Origin: Photobacterium angustum
GTDB lineage: Bacteria; Pseudomonadota; Gammaproteobacteria; Enterobacterales; Vibrionaceae
Length of the DNA: 64,000 nucleotides
Reading direction: 5' to 3'
Assembly (NCBI RefSeq): GCF_003026365.1
Contig: NZ_PYOM01000016.1
Location: 60,250-124,249, forward strand
Program-made: the position numbers and the translations under genes
Shown: positions 48,739-57,243 of the stretch, in pieces
Layout: each line of letters begins with the position of its first letter
How positions within the stretch are numbered: position 1 is the stretch's first letter
Notes under the pieces: generated by a model
Database searches by the model: none
The model's input: only the letters and a program-made list of their open reading frames with translations
What the model was told of the DNA's origin: nothing

Positions 48739-48950
48739 TTTTGTGCCCTTTGTGTGGATAACCGATTTATTTATATTATCGGTTTATTCTATCACTGAGG
48801 AGAACAAAGCAATACTGACTAAACTCTCACATTTATACGTGTACAGCTTTCACTCATAAAAACAGCACAAAAGTGAGCGTGCTTTTTACCACCTATAGGC
48901 CAAACCCTAATGTTAAATATAACAACTTGATATATATATACTTAATATCA

Positions 48951-48998
48951 CGTACAGCTTTTTACCTTATATATACCAAAAGCTAAAAAGGCTGCACG
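48951..48998 (-). other. long hairpin at the 3' end of the siderophore-uptake operon
   Basis: Arms of about 14 bp (48951-48964 with 48984-48998, one bulge, one G-U on the minus-strand RNA) lie 8 bp past the last gene of the operon. No clear T-tract follows, so it may protect the 3' end or act as a weak terminator. Confidence 0.5.
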
Positions 48999-49005
48999 CA
49001 ATTAA

Positions 49006-49782
49006 TTACGCACTCATCGCTTCATCCACCAGCACTATCGGATAACCTTGCGAACACTGCTCTACTCGCCCTTTGACACCATAGGCTTTACGTAATACCT
49101 CAGCTGTTAATACTTGCTCTCCTTTGCCCATCACAACCAACCCATCAGGGCTGAGAACCAACACTTTATCGCAAAAACGTAATGCTAAATTTATGTCATG
49201 GATCGCGACAAGACCAATTCCGCCTGTTTGCGCCAAATTTTGTTTTACAGCCTGAAGTACACTAATTTGCCAATGCAGATCTAACGCACTGGTTGGCTCA
49301 TCAAGTAATAATAATCGAGGCTCTCGAATCAGCACTTGCGCTAATCCGATCATCTGTCGCTGCCCCCCCGACATTTGTGCAAGCTGTTTAAGTGCTAAAT
49401 GGGTTATTCCTAATTGGGAAAATGTTTTTTCAATGATTTGCTCAATATAACTTTTACTCAGTTCAGGTTTTACCGCGCGGCAAGCACTAAATACAATTTC
49501 ATAAGCAACAAGGCTGGTTGCCTGAGGCAGTGTTTGTGGCAAGTAACCTATTCTTCTGGCACTTTCGCTAAGGGCTAACTGACTTAATATTTCGCCATCA
49601 AGAGACACATCACCTTGATATTTTTGTAATCGCGCTATCGCTTTGAGTAATGTCGATTTACCTACTCCATTAGGGCCTAATACCGCCACCAACTCACCAT
49701 TTTGGATCGGCTCAACAGAAAGTTGCTCAATGATCTTTTGCTGACCATACCCCGTTGTGAGGCTATTAATATTTAATGACAT
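49006..49782 (-). CDS. iron-siderophore ABC transporter ATPase
   Basis: Cytoplasmic ATPase of an iron-chelate importer (FecE/FepC type). In 258 residues: Walker A VLGPNGVGKSTLLKA (about 34-48), signature AQMSGGQRQMIGLAQ, Walker [14 protein letters not shown] and switch VAIHDINLALRFCD. It overlaps the permease gene by one base. The operon context with a TonB receptor and the nearby petrobactin genes suggests ferric petrobactin as substrate (inference). Confidence 0.95.
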   Translation of the reverse strand: MSLNINSLTTGYGQQKIIEQLSVEPIQNGELVAVLGPNGVGKSTLLKAIARLQKYQGDVSLDGEILSQLALSESARRIGYLPQTLPQATSLVAYEIVFSACRAVKPELSKSYIEQIIEKTFSQLGITHLALKQLAQMSGGQRQMIGLAQVLIREPRLLLLDEPTSALDLHWQISVLQAVKQNLAQTGGIGLVAIHDINLALRFCDKVLVLSPDGLVVMGKGEQVLTAEVLRKAYGVKGRVEQCSQGYPIVLVDEAMSA

Positions 49783-50858
49783 TACAACTTCCCTTTACTC
49801 GATAAAATAAGGCTCATAAAGAATGGGATACCAATTAATGATGTTACGATTCCAATCGGTAAAATCACACCTGGGATCAAGCTTTTACTAGCGATGGAAG
49901 CCAGCGATAACAACAATGCACCTGCAATGGCACTCCCTGGAAGAAAAAAGCGATGATCTTCGCCTAATAACATTCTTGTTATATGAGGACCGACTAACCC
50001 AACAAAGCCAATTTCCCCCACAAACGCCACAGCGACAGCCGTTAATAAGCTCACTCTCAACAACACCATTAAGCGCATGCGTTCTACGCGAATACCGATA
50101 CTTCTTGCTTGATCCTCTCCCGAGCGAATCGCAGTCATCGCCCATGCTTGACGCATAGAAAGCGGGAAACACACCGCAAAGACAAGCGCGACAATCAACA
50201 CTTTTTCGTTATTTGCTCGCACCAAACTGCCCATGGTCCAAAACACTATCTGTTGTAAAGCATTACTGTCTGCGACAAACATTAATAAACTGACTAAGGC
50301 GTTAAGGGCAAAAAAGAGTGAAATACCAAACAAGATCACGGTATTGACCGATGCGCCTTGGCTTCGTGATAACACCACCACCAAAAGTGATGCTAAAAGC
50401 GCAAAAGCAAAAGCAAACAAAGGCAAAATGTAGTCAAAGCGAAACGGTAACCATGACCAGTCAAATAAGATAGCAACCGCCGCGCCTAATGTTGCAGCCG
50501 CACCAATACCTAAGGTAAACGGACTCGCTAACGGGTTATTTAAAGAGGTTTGCATTTCAGCCCCCGCTAACCCTAATGCCGCACCAACAACAATGGCCAT
50601 TAAAGCGTAAGGGATCCTGACATCAAAAATAATAACTTGCTGGACGGGATCGAGTACTTCAGGCTGAAAGAGCGCGGAAAAAATATGGTTTAAGCCAATT
50701 TGAGACGGGCCAGTTGCAGTATCAATAACCCATGCAATGACAAGTGCTATCGCCATCATACTTAACAAGAGAATTCGTTTAATCACAAAGCGCCGATACC
50801 GCTGCGACAAACTGGTTGTTTGATGGTTTTCATCAACACTTAATGTGGCTGATTTCAT
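49782..50858 (-). CDS. iron-siderophore ABC transporter permease (FecCD family)
   Basis: 358-residue inner-membrane permease with about 9-10 helices. Family hallmarks are LGLAGAEMQTSLNNPLASPFTLG and VGEIGFVGLVGPHITRMLLGEDHR. There is only one permease gene, so the channel is presumably a homodimer. It lies 90 bp after the binding-protein gene and overlaps the ATPase. Confidence 0.95.
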   Translation of the reverse strand: MKSATLSVDENHQTTSLSQRYRRFVIKRILLLSMMAIALVIAWVIDTATGPSQIGLNHIFSALFQPEVLDPVQQVIIFDVRIPYALMAIVVGAALGLAGAEMQTSLNNPLASPFTLGIGAAATLGAAVAILFDWSWLPFRFDYILPLFAFAFALLASLLVVVLSRSQGASVNTVILFGISLFFALNALVSLLMFVADSNALQQIVFWTMGSLVRANNEKVLIVALVFAVCFPLSMRQAWAMTAIRSGEDQARSIGIRVERMRLMVLLRVSLLTAVAVAFVGEIGFVGLVGPHITRMLLGEDHRFFLPGSAIAGALLLSLASIASKSLIPGVILPIGIVTSLIGIPFFMSLILSSKGKL

Positions 50859-50948
50859 GATATTTCCTTTATCTTACAAAGCCAAAAACCGGATAACAGT
50901 GACGTCATCCGGCTCATTGAATTAATTAAAACAACACTGATAGTTAAT

Positions 50949-52091
50949 TTATAACGCCATCCAGTAGGTACCATTAAGAGGCACAGGCTGGTAATCACGA
51001 TATAGTGTCTCTAATGTTTTTTGAGGTGAGAGATCAGCAAACGTTCTGGGATAGGCCCATTTAGCAAACGTCTGAATGGCAACAATATTGAGTGGCGTAT
51101 TATAAAAATGGTGCCAGATAGAATAAGCCCGTTTATTTTTCACTGCGGTTAATTGATTAAGTGGCGGCCGTTGAGTTATGGCAGCCAAAGACTGGTGCGC
51201 TACTTTGGCACTAATACTGGTACCAAGAACGATATATTGCGGTGCTTCTTTTTGAGTTTGAGTTGAACCAACAGCGGTACCAATATAAATATCAGGCTGA
51301 TGCGTTAATAAATACTCTTGATTTAATACGCCCACAGTTCCCGGAAGTAATGGCTGTGCCATATTCTTCACCCCAATAAAGTCAAGCATTTGAGCAACCA
51401 TCCCTCGTGCCATGGTCTCACAACATTCACCGTTAACACCTACACGGCTATGTAGAAAGACTGTCGGGACATCTTCAGGTTTTACCGTGGCAAGACCTTG
51501 CTTCACCTTATCTAATTCTTGGTTATAAAATTGAATATAGCTTTTCGCTTGCGCTTCACGACCAAGTACTTTGCCCATGACTTCTAAGCTACGTAAGGTA
51601 TTTTTCACTGGATCTTTGCGAAAATCGATAAAGACGACCGTTACACCCGCACGTTCTAAAATTTCAATAATTTCACTATTCCGCGCATTAGGCCCATGAC
51701 CTTCTACACCTAAAAAAGCCACATCTGCTTTAAGCGCTAATGCGGTTTCTAAACTAAAACTCTCTGTTGCGCCTTTACCAAACAGAGGAATATTATCGAT
51801 GTTAGGAAACGCGGTTTGATATTGTTGATAAGAATCAGGATCAACTAATTTCATGTCTCCCATCATACCGACAATACGAGATAACACTTGATCGCCTTCT
51901 AAAATCGCTAACGCGGGAATATAGCGACTTTCACTTAACAGTAATCTTTCAACTGGTTGAGATATTACGACTTCTCGCCCAGCTAAATCCGTTACAGTGA
52001 TGCTTTTCGCTATACTGTGAGTACTAAATAACACCAAGCAAACACTGAGCAGTGCAACAAGACGATTTTTTATTGATAGAAATTGCGGCAT
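50949..52091 (-). CDS. periplasmic iron-siderophore binding protein
   Basis: FecB/FhuD-type binding protein that passes the ferric chelate from receptor to permease. From ATG 52091, with AAGGGAAAG upstream, it has 380 residues; a GTG at 52115 is less likely. A signal peptide (about 1-28, cleavage near HSIAKS) has no lipobox Cys. Helical-backbone blocks are VTDLAGREVVISQPVERLLL and RAGVTVVFIDFRKDP. A Cys pair (GECCETMARG) in the middle is unusual for the family. Confidence 0.93.
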   Translation of the reverse strand: MPQFLSIKNRLVALLSVCLVLFSTHSIAKSITVTDLAGREVVISQPVERLLLSESRYIPALAILEGDQVLSRIVGMMGDMKLVDPDSYQQYQTAFPNIDNIPLFGKGATESFSLETALALKADVAFLGVEGHGPNARNSEIIEILERAGVTVVFIDFRKDPVKNTLRSLEVMGKVLGREAQAKSYIQFYNQELDKVKQGLATVKPEDVPTVFLHSRVGVNGECCETMARGMVAQMLDFIGVKNMAQPLLPGTVGVLNQEYLLTHQPDIYIGTAVGSTQTQKEAPQYIVLGTSISAKVAHQSLAAITQRPPLNQLTAVKNKRAYSIWHHFYNTPLNIVAIQTFAKWAYPRTFADLSPQKTLETLYRDYQPVPLNGTYWMAL

Positions 52092-52166
52092 AACTTTCCC
52101 TTTGATCACATTCACCTAGCCTTAAACGACAAAAGGAGAGACAGATGTCTCTCCTTGTTCATTTAT

Positions 52167-54131
52167 TTAAAAGGCATACGCAACATTAAAGCGGATATCA
52201 CGACCCGGCTCGCGTGGTGCACTCGCAATAGCGTTTACATCACCGTAGCTAGCATGATCACGATAATCTTTATCAAAGAGATTTTTAACTGCCAGCGAGA
52301 GCGTTAACTCTTCGCCCGATAATGGTTGCCACTGGCTGTAAATATCATGAACGGCATAACCTGGCTTTTCACTATAGTTAGTGATCTCCTCTTTACCTTT
52401 ATAAATTTCAACCACTTCTACCGCATCATCAAGACGATCAACATAGCGACCTGTATAACCAATTAACAAGTTATCAAGTACATAGTAATTAATATCCGCA
52501 ACCCATGTATCACCCGTAGAGGTACCGATACCAAAGTTTTCATCAATTAAACGTTGACCATCAAGATCTGATCGAGAGTGGTTGAAGCTTAATGACATAC
52601 TTAAATCATTGAAGGTGTAGCCAGCACGCGCAGTGAAACCTTTGGTTTCTAAGTCGCCTTGGTTTTTCGCACTTTTACCGACCACATCGTCAATTTTATT
52701 AATGTACGCCGTTGCAGATAAATTAAGACCACCGTTTACCCAGCTCGCACCCACCTCAGTATTATGTGCTCGCTCTGCTTTACGGTTTGGATCTAACTCA
52801 ATATCAGTCATAAATGAATCAGGGATCTGTGCGCCACGGAAAGCTTCTGCGTAACCTGCATAAACATTCAAGCCAGGTATAACGCTGTAGTTTAGACTAA
52901 CATTAGGGCTAAAGCCTGAATGATCGACTTCTGTACCGTAAGAATCTTCTAATTCATATGTATCGTAACGACCACCAACACTTAAAAGTAGCGGCTCAAC
53001 AATACGGAAATCACTCTGTACATACACGCCAGCGACAGTGCCTTTGAACTCATAAGTATCAGGGCTATAAGCTAAGAATGTACCATCTGTTGTATCTTTA
53101 CGGTAATCAACACCATAAGTGATTGCAAACGAGTTAAAGCTACTCGTATTACGAATGTCACCGCCATAGCTATGTGTTTTCGCAATATTATTTGTTTCAC
53201 GAGGTGCGTCTGGACGACTCTTGTGTTTTAGCTCAGTTTCAGTGTTATATGCGGTAACATCTAGCTCAAGATATGGGTTATCAGCAGGATTTAAACCGTA
53301 GTTCAACGTGAAAGTATCTCGGTTCATCTCTTGATCAAGTGGGAAGTTCTTTCTACTTTCCGTCCAGTGAGGTCGGAAGTTACGATACGCTTCATCACCG
53401 CGATGATCATAACTTAAAGTAATTTTTTGTGCGTCAGTGATATCACCAACAAGCTTAATAAAGCCAACTTTGTTTTGTGCTTCAGTAAACGGCTGCTCGT
53501 TACCATCGCCATCTGTGTAGTTGCCTAAATCGCTATACACCATAGTAGCAACAACGCTTACGTTGTCAGTAAGATAGCCATAGCCGCTAACGCTCGTTTT
53601 ATACCCTTCGGTATTATCATAGTAGCCCGCCTTCACTAAGCCACCAAAACGTTCGCCACCTTGTAGCATGTCTTCTGCATCTTTGGTTTTAAAACGAATC
53701 GCACCCCCCAGTGCGCCCGCACCATCTGTAGCACGTCCAGCACCGGCCGCAACTTCAACTTGTTTCAATAACTCTGGTTCTATTGATAAACGTCCTTGGT
53801 GGTGGAAAATATTGCCTGATTGAACGGCACCATCAATAGTCACGTTTAGCTGGCTATCTTCTAAACCACGAACATAAATCTTTTGAGCAACACCAGTACC
53901 ACCACCAATGCTGACTTCGGGATCTGTGCGGAAAATATCATTGATATCGTTGGCTTGTTGTCGTTCAAGCTGCTCAGAATCAATAAACACTTCAGTCGCT
54001 TGTAATGGGTTACCCATTACAACCATTTTTTCATGTTCACCTTCTGAGTCGGCAACCGCAATTTGTGTAAACAACGCACTTGAGACAGCAACCGTAGTCG
54101 GTAGCAGCTTGAATTTGCATCCTTTCAACAT
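52167..54131 (-). CDS. TonB-dependent receptor, probable ferric-siderophore receptor
   Basis: Outer-membrane receptor of 654 residues. The start is ATG 54131; a GTG at 54143 is possible. A signal peptide ends near AVA. A TonB-box-like HEKMVVMGN follows, then the plug (NDINDIFRTDPEVSIGGG, KIYVRGLEDSQLNVTIDG) and the barrel ending in aromatic NVAYAF. The segment FRGAQIPDSF...DPNRKAERA recalls the FRAP/NPNL region of heme receptors but lacks the exact motif. Placement ahead of the siderophore importer genes, behind a Fur box, supports a siderophore (petrobactin) substrate. Confidence 0.93.
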   Translation of the reverse strand: MLKGCKFKLLPTTVAVSSALFTQIAVADSEGEHEKMVVMGNPLQATEVFIDSEQLERQQANDINDIFRTDPEVSIGGGTGVAQKIYVRGLEDSQLNVTIDGAVQSGNIFHHQGRLSIEPELLKQVEVAAGAGRATDGAGALGGAIRFKTKDAEDMLQGGERFGGLVKAGYYDNTEGYKTSVSGYGYLTDNVSVVATMVYSDLGNYTDGDGNEQPFTEAQNKVGFIKLVGDITDAQKITLSYDHRGDEAYRNFRPHWTESRKNFPLDQEMNRDTFTLNYGLNPADNPYLELDVTAYNTETELKHKSRPDAPRETNNIAKTHSYGGDIRNTSSFNSFAITYGVDYRKDTTDGTFLAYSPDTYEFKGTVAGVYVQSDFRIVEPLLLSVGGRYDTYELEDSYGTEVDHSGFSPNVSLNYSVIPGLNVYAGYAEAFRGAQIPDSFMTDIELDPNRKAERAHNTEVGASWVNGGLNLSATAYINKIDDVVGKSAKNQGDLETKGFTARAGYTFNDLSMSLSFNHSRSDLDGQRLIDENFGIGTSTGDTWVADINYYVLDNLLIGYTGRYVDRLDDAVEVVEIYKGKEEITNYSEKPGYAVHDIYSQWQPLSGEELTLSLAVKNLFDKDYRDHASYGDVNAIASAPREPGRDIRFNVAYAF

Positions 54132-54148
54132 CTTAATTTCCACTTGTT

Positions 54149-54167
54149 AATGATAATAATTATCATT
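54149..54167. promoter_or_regulatory. Fur box before the receptor-importer operon
   Basis: AATGATAATAATTATCATT is a perfect 9-1-9 palindrome and a near-ideal Fur site, 18 bp upstream of the receptor start codon. It implies iron repression of receptor, binding protein, permease and ATPase together. Confidence 0.93.
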
Positions 54168-54241
54168 ATTTTGCTTCTAACCACTAAGATGTAAATACTT
54201 TTTACAATTGTTACAACTTCACAACTACTTAATAAATATGG

Positions 54242-54275
54242 AAAAAGCCCTTACCTTTAGATAAGAGCTTTTTTT
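54242..54275 (-). terminator. terminator of the response-regulator gene
   Basis: AAAAAGC-CCTTA pairs with TAAGA-GCTTTTT (one mismatch), with T-runs at both sides, just past the stop codon. Confidence 0.8.
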
Positions 54276-54278
54276 ATA

Positions 54279-54986
54279 TTAATTAAAACTGTAACCAACG
54301 CCATGAGCCGTTTTCAGCCGCTCAACAGGCATACCTGCCGATACTAATTTTCGCCGAACTCGGCTTAAGTGCATATCTAAACTGCGGTCATATAAACTAA
54401 ACTCACGTGACAATACCTGTCGGTATAAATAGTCTTTACTCAGTACTTGATTCTGTTGAAAAGCTAATGTCCAAAGTAAATTAAATTGAATTGGTGTCAT
54501 TGATAATGTGGTTTCTTTATAACTTACCGCTAAGCTTTGCTTATCCATTTTCAAATCATCAACAATTAATAATTTGGTTTTATTTGACGGTAACTGCCGC
54601 TGCTGAATACGCCTTAAAATCGCAATAACACGACACAAGACTTCCTTAATCGGCTGTCTACGTGGAATATAATCATCTACACCATGGAAAAAACTGTTTA
54701 CGCATTCTGTATCGCTATAGTTATCCGCTAATAAGACAATAGGGATGTGAGAAACTTGTCGACACTGTTTTAAAAACGTAAAACCCTTCATTTCAGGTAA
54801 TTGATTAGAGACCAACATAAGATCTACTATCGCATTTTTATAAACGTTTTCAGCTTCAAGTGCAGATTGACAACGTTTGATAACAAAACCTTCACGCCAA
54901 AACAGTTCAATTAACTGCTGACCATAATTATGATCAGGTTCCACAATTAAGATTGTTCTTGAATGATGGACCTTATCTATATTCAT
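54279..54986 (-). CDS. OmpR-family response regulator with a degenerate receiver
   Basis: 235 residues: an N-terminal receiver-like domain (about 10-125) and a C-terminal winged-helix domain (TLSMTPIQFNLLWTLAF, DMHLSRVRRKLVSAG, LKTAHGVGYSF). The receiver lacks key residues. The usual acidic pair reads E16-P17, the phospho-acceptor Asp is replaced by S60 in DLMLVSNQLP, and the Lys of the KP motif is R in YIPRRQP. So it probably does not work by Asp phosphorylation. No kinase gene adjoins. It sits inside the siderophore block with its own Fur-like site, so a role in controlling siderophore genes is likely (inference). Confidence 0.9.
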   Translation of the reverse strand: MNIDKVHHSRTILIVEPDHNYGQQLIELFWREGFVIKRCQSALEAENVYKNAIVDLMLVSNQLPEMKGFTFLKQCRQVSHIPIVLLADNYSDTECVNSFFHGVDDYIPRRQPIKEVLCRVIAILRRIQQRQLPSNKTKLLIVDDLKMDKQSLAVSYKETTLSMTPIQFNLLWTLAFQQNQVLSKDYLYRQVLSREFSLYDRSLDMHLSRVRRKLVSAGMPVERLKTAHGVGYSFN

Positions 54987-55018
54987 GCCAATCCCTAGCC
55001 AAACACCTGTTATTTTTA

Positions 55019-55039
55019 TTGATAATAGTTATCACTATC
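55019..55039. promoter_or_regulatory. Fur-like site before the response-regulator gene
   Basis: TTGATAATAGTTATCACTATC holds TGATAAT-A-GTTATCA (one mismatch from a perfect 7-1-7 repeat), 33 bp upstream of the response-regulator start. Confidence 0.7.
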
Positions 55040-55118
55040 AGTTAGACAACTGATAGTATACGAGCGTTTTTTTATAATCAATGACTATTTATCGAAATAA
55101 GTTAAATATAAATTAAAA

Positions 55119-55958
55119 CTAAAACAGCAACTCAGCCTGTTTTATATTCTTGCTAAACTTATCTAATGCTTTTTTATCATTTATTAAGGTTTGTTTTACA
55201 TTGTTACCAAACCACTCAAGTGATGCTGTTGCATTTTTATTTTGAGATAATCCATCAATAAAATGTTGATAATCTAATGCCCCTTCAAATAAAGGTGTCA
55301 TTCCTTCTCGGCTACCTGCTGGCGAATAAACATTATCAGGTGAAAACACGTTTAAATATTCTCGTGAAGCGATATTTTTTAAGTGGTAATGATCGACAAA
55401 ATCACTAATTTGATTATGGAAATAATTAATATCAGCACCAGATTCCCAAACATGTAAGCTGTCAAAATTAATTTTTAAAGCCGGATGGTAAACCTCATCT
55501 AAAAGCTGAAGAATCGATTCTGTCGTATCCGCTAAAGTATTGGGATGGGTTTCAACAAGTACATTTAACCCTTGTTGATGCGCGTATTCACAAATATGAC
55601 GTAGTCTAGTAACCAGTTTTTCTCGGTCATTTTTATTAACCTTATCGCTGGCTTGATGCCCCGCAAAAGTCCTTACTTTATTTGTATTCCAATAGTTCGC
55701 TAACTTACAAATATGCGCACACTTTTGTTGAGAGACGATGGGATCACCCACTAAGGGTAAGTAATCACTTAGCATTGAAATCGAGAGTCCCATTTCCTTT
55801 AACCATTGCGCATCGTATTGAGGTTGTGACTCCAGACTTATGGCATGGACACCCCAAAGCTCGATACCTTGAAAATCATGGCTTCTTGCCCATTGCGCTA
55901 AATGATCTAATGACATTAATTGATGGCGAAACGAAATAGTACAAATAGATAATTGCAT
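55119..55958 (-). CDS. asbF: 3-dehydroshikimate dehydratase (petrobactin AsbF)
   Basis: Converts 3-dehydroshikimate to 3,4-dihydroxybenzoate, the catechol of petrobactin. A TIM barrel of 279 residues, from ATG 55958 with GGAGG nine bases upstream. It begins QLSICTISFRHQL and continues GIELWGVHA, NKVRTFAGHQ, VETHPNTL, WESGAD and PLFEGALDY, as in the Bacillus enzyme. Predicted metal ligands are E136 (ETHPN), D166 (INFDSLH), H192 (HYHLKN) and E248 (SLEWFG). Its start codon is just past the asbDE stop (TGATATG). Confidence 0.93.
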   Translation of the reverse strand: MQLSICTISFRHQLMSLDHLAQWARSHDFQGIELWGVHAISLESQPQYDAQWLKEMGLSISMLSDYLPLVGDPIVSQQKCAHICKLANYWNTNKVRTFAGHQASDKVNKNDREKLVTRLRHICEYAHQQGLNVLVETHPNTLADTTESILQLLDEVYHPALKINFDSLHVWESGADINYFHNQISDFVDHYHLKNIASREYLNVFSPDNVYSPAGSREGMTPLFEGALDYQHFIDGLSQNKNATASLEWFGNNVKQTLINDKKALDKFSKNIKQAELLF

Positions 55959-55959
55959 A

Positions 55960-57234
55960 TCAACAAACCTCCATAATAGAATCACACGGTAAGTCGTTTA
56001 ATTCACACCAATCGGAATACATATCAAATAACCCTTTTTTAATACGCTTTTCTGTTCTGTCTTGCTTATCCAACAAGTATTGAATACCTGTATATAAATT
56101 AAGATCTTTGGTTTCTGCCATTTTCATTACTTGATACTGAATACTGGTATAGGTCTGGATTAATTCTTCAATCACATCACACCAATATTCAAAGTCATCA
56201 TCACTTTGACCTAACGCTCTGCCAAAATAAGCAAAGCCATGTTCGTAGGCATATTTACGCACCGCGATAACTTTTAATTCACGTAAAGCAAGTGGGAGAT
56301 CTGACAAACTAATCCCCTGTTTTTCATCAAGGTGAGCTTGAATAATTTCACGAACGGCATTTGTCAGCGGGTTTTCATCTTCAATAAAGCAAAGCTTGAA
56401 ATAATCTTGCACCACATTTAACGGCGCATCTTGCAGAGCGTTTTCATTAAAAATATACCCTCCCTCAACGGTTGGCTGAGAGATAGCATTTTCAATACGA
56501 TCTTGTGAAATTTCACCTTGCCAACGAAAGTCAGGATCCCACATCATCCAGTGCTCTGGCGTCTCTGTTTCCGTCAACATAACGTAATGGGGAAATGGGT
56601 TCTGATTAAATTTATTTTCACGCTCAGGAAGGTGATAAAGATCGAGCATCACCATCAAGTGCTCTGAGTTCGATTTATTACCAAGTAACGCTCTCATGGT
56701 GGCTAAATTCACGAGCTTGGTTTTCTCACTGTCATACCAAGCGATAAGCTCACCACCAAACAAACGTTGGTACCAATCAATAAATAATTGGTGGTTAATA
56801 TCATCACTATGATATTGCAGTTGGTAGCGCTCACTTACATCAAACGTCGCATCCCATACCGCAAAATAAAATGGTCGATGATCAATGCCTTTGCTCTTTA
56901 ACGCTTCACACACACAACTAACAAAGCAATGTACTTTTACATCTTCAAATTCAACCTCAGGCTCTTTCGGTGCGAGCTCTGACTCATTGTTAACCTGGCA
57001 TAGAAAGTCGGCTAAGCTCGCAACTGTCGCATAATCAGCAGCTGTAATATGTTGCTCTGGTACGGTCAATCCTAAATCGAGCTCTAAATGTAAAATGAGC
57101 TGGAGTATTAACACTGAATCTAAATACAACTCTTCATTCAACTTTGCTGATGGACTAAAAAGCGCCATATGGCTATTTTGCATATTTTCTTCAAGCACTT
57201 TTTTGATAGCTTGGATCATTTCTTCGCGCTGCAT
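55960..57234 (-). CDS. fused acyl carrier protein and AsbE-type transferase
   Basis: 424 residues. Residues 1-85 are an acyl carrier domain with the phosphopantetheine serine S40 in LYLDSVLILQL, the role of AsbD. Residues about 95-424 resemble AsbE, which transfers 3,4-dihydroxybenzoyl groups from the carrier to spermidine/citryl-spermidine (KVHCFVSCVCEALKSKGIDHRPFYF, YGD/WDATFDVSERYQLQYH). In Bacillus these are two separate genes. A short acidic linker (ELAPKEPEVEFED) joins them. The AsbE call rests on position and general pattern more than on known motifs. Confidence 0.83.
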   Translation of the reverse strand: MQREEMIQAIKKVLEENMQNSHMALFSPSAKLNEELYLDSVLILQLILHLELDLGLTVPEQHITAADYATVASLADFLCQVNNESELAPKEPEVEFEDVKVHCFVSCVCEALKSKGIDHRPFYFAVWDATFDVSERYQLQYHSDDINHQLFIDWYQRLFGGELIAWYDSEKTKLVNLATMRALLGNKSNSEHLMVMLDLYHLPERENKFNQNPFPHYVMLTETETPEHWMMWDPDFRWQGEISQDRIENAISQPTVEGGYIFNENALQDAPLNVVQDYFKLCFIEDENPLTNAVREIIQAHLDEKQGISLSDLPLALRELKVIAVRKYAYEHGFAYFGRALGQSDDDFEYWCDVIEELIQTYTSIQYQVMKMAETKDLNLYTGIQYLLDKQDRTEKRIKKGLFDMYSDWCELNDLPCDSIMEVC

Positions 57235-57243
57235 TTTTCTTCC

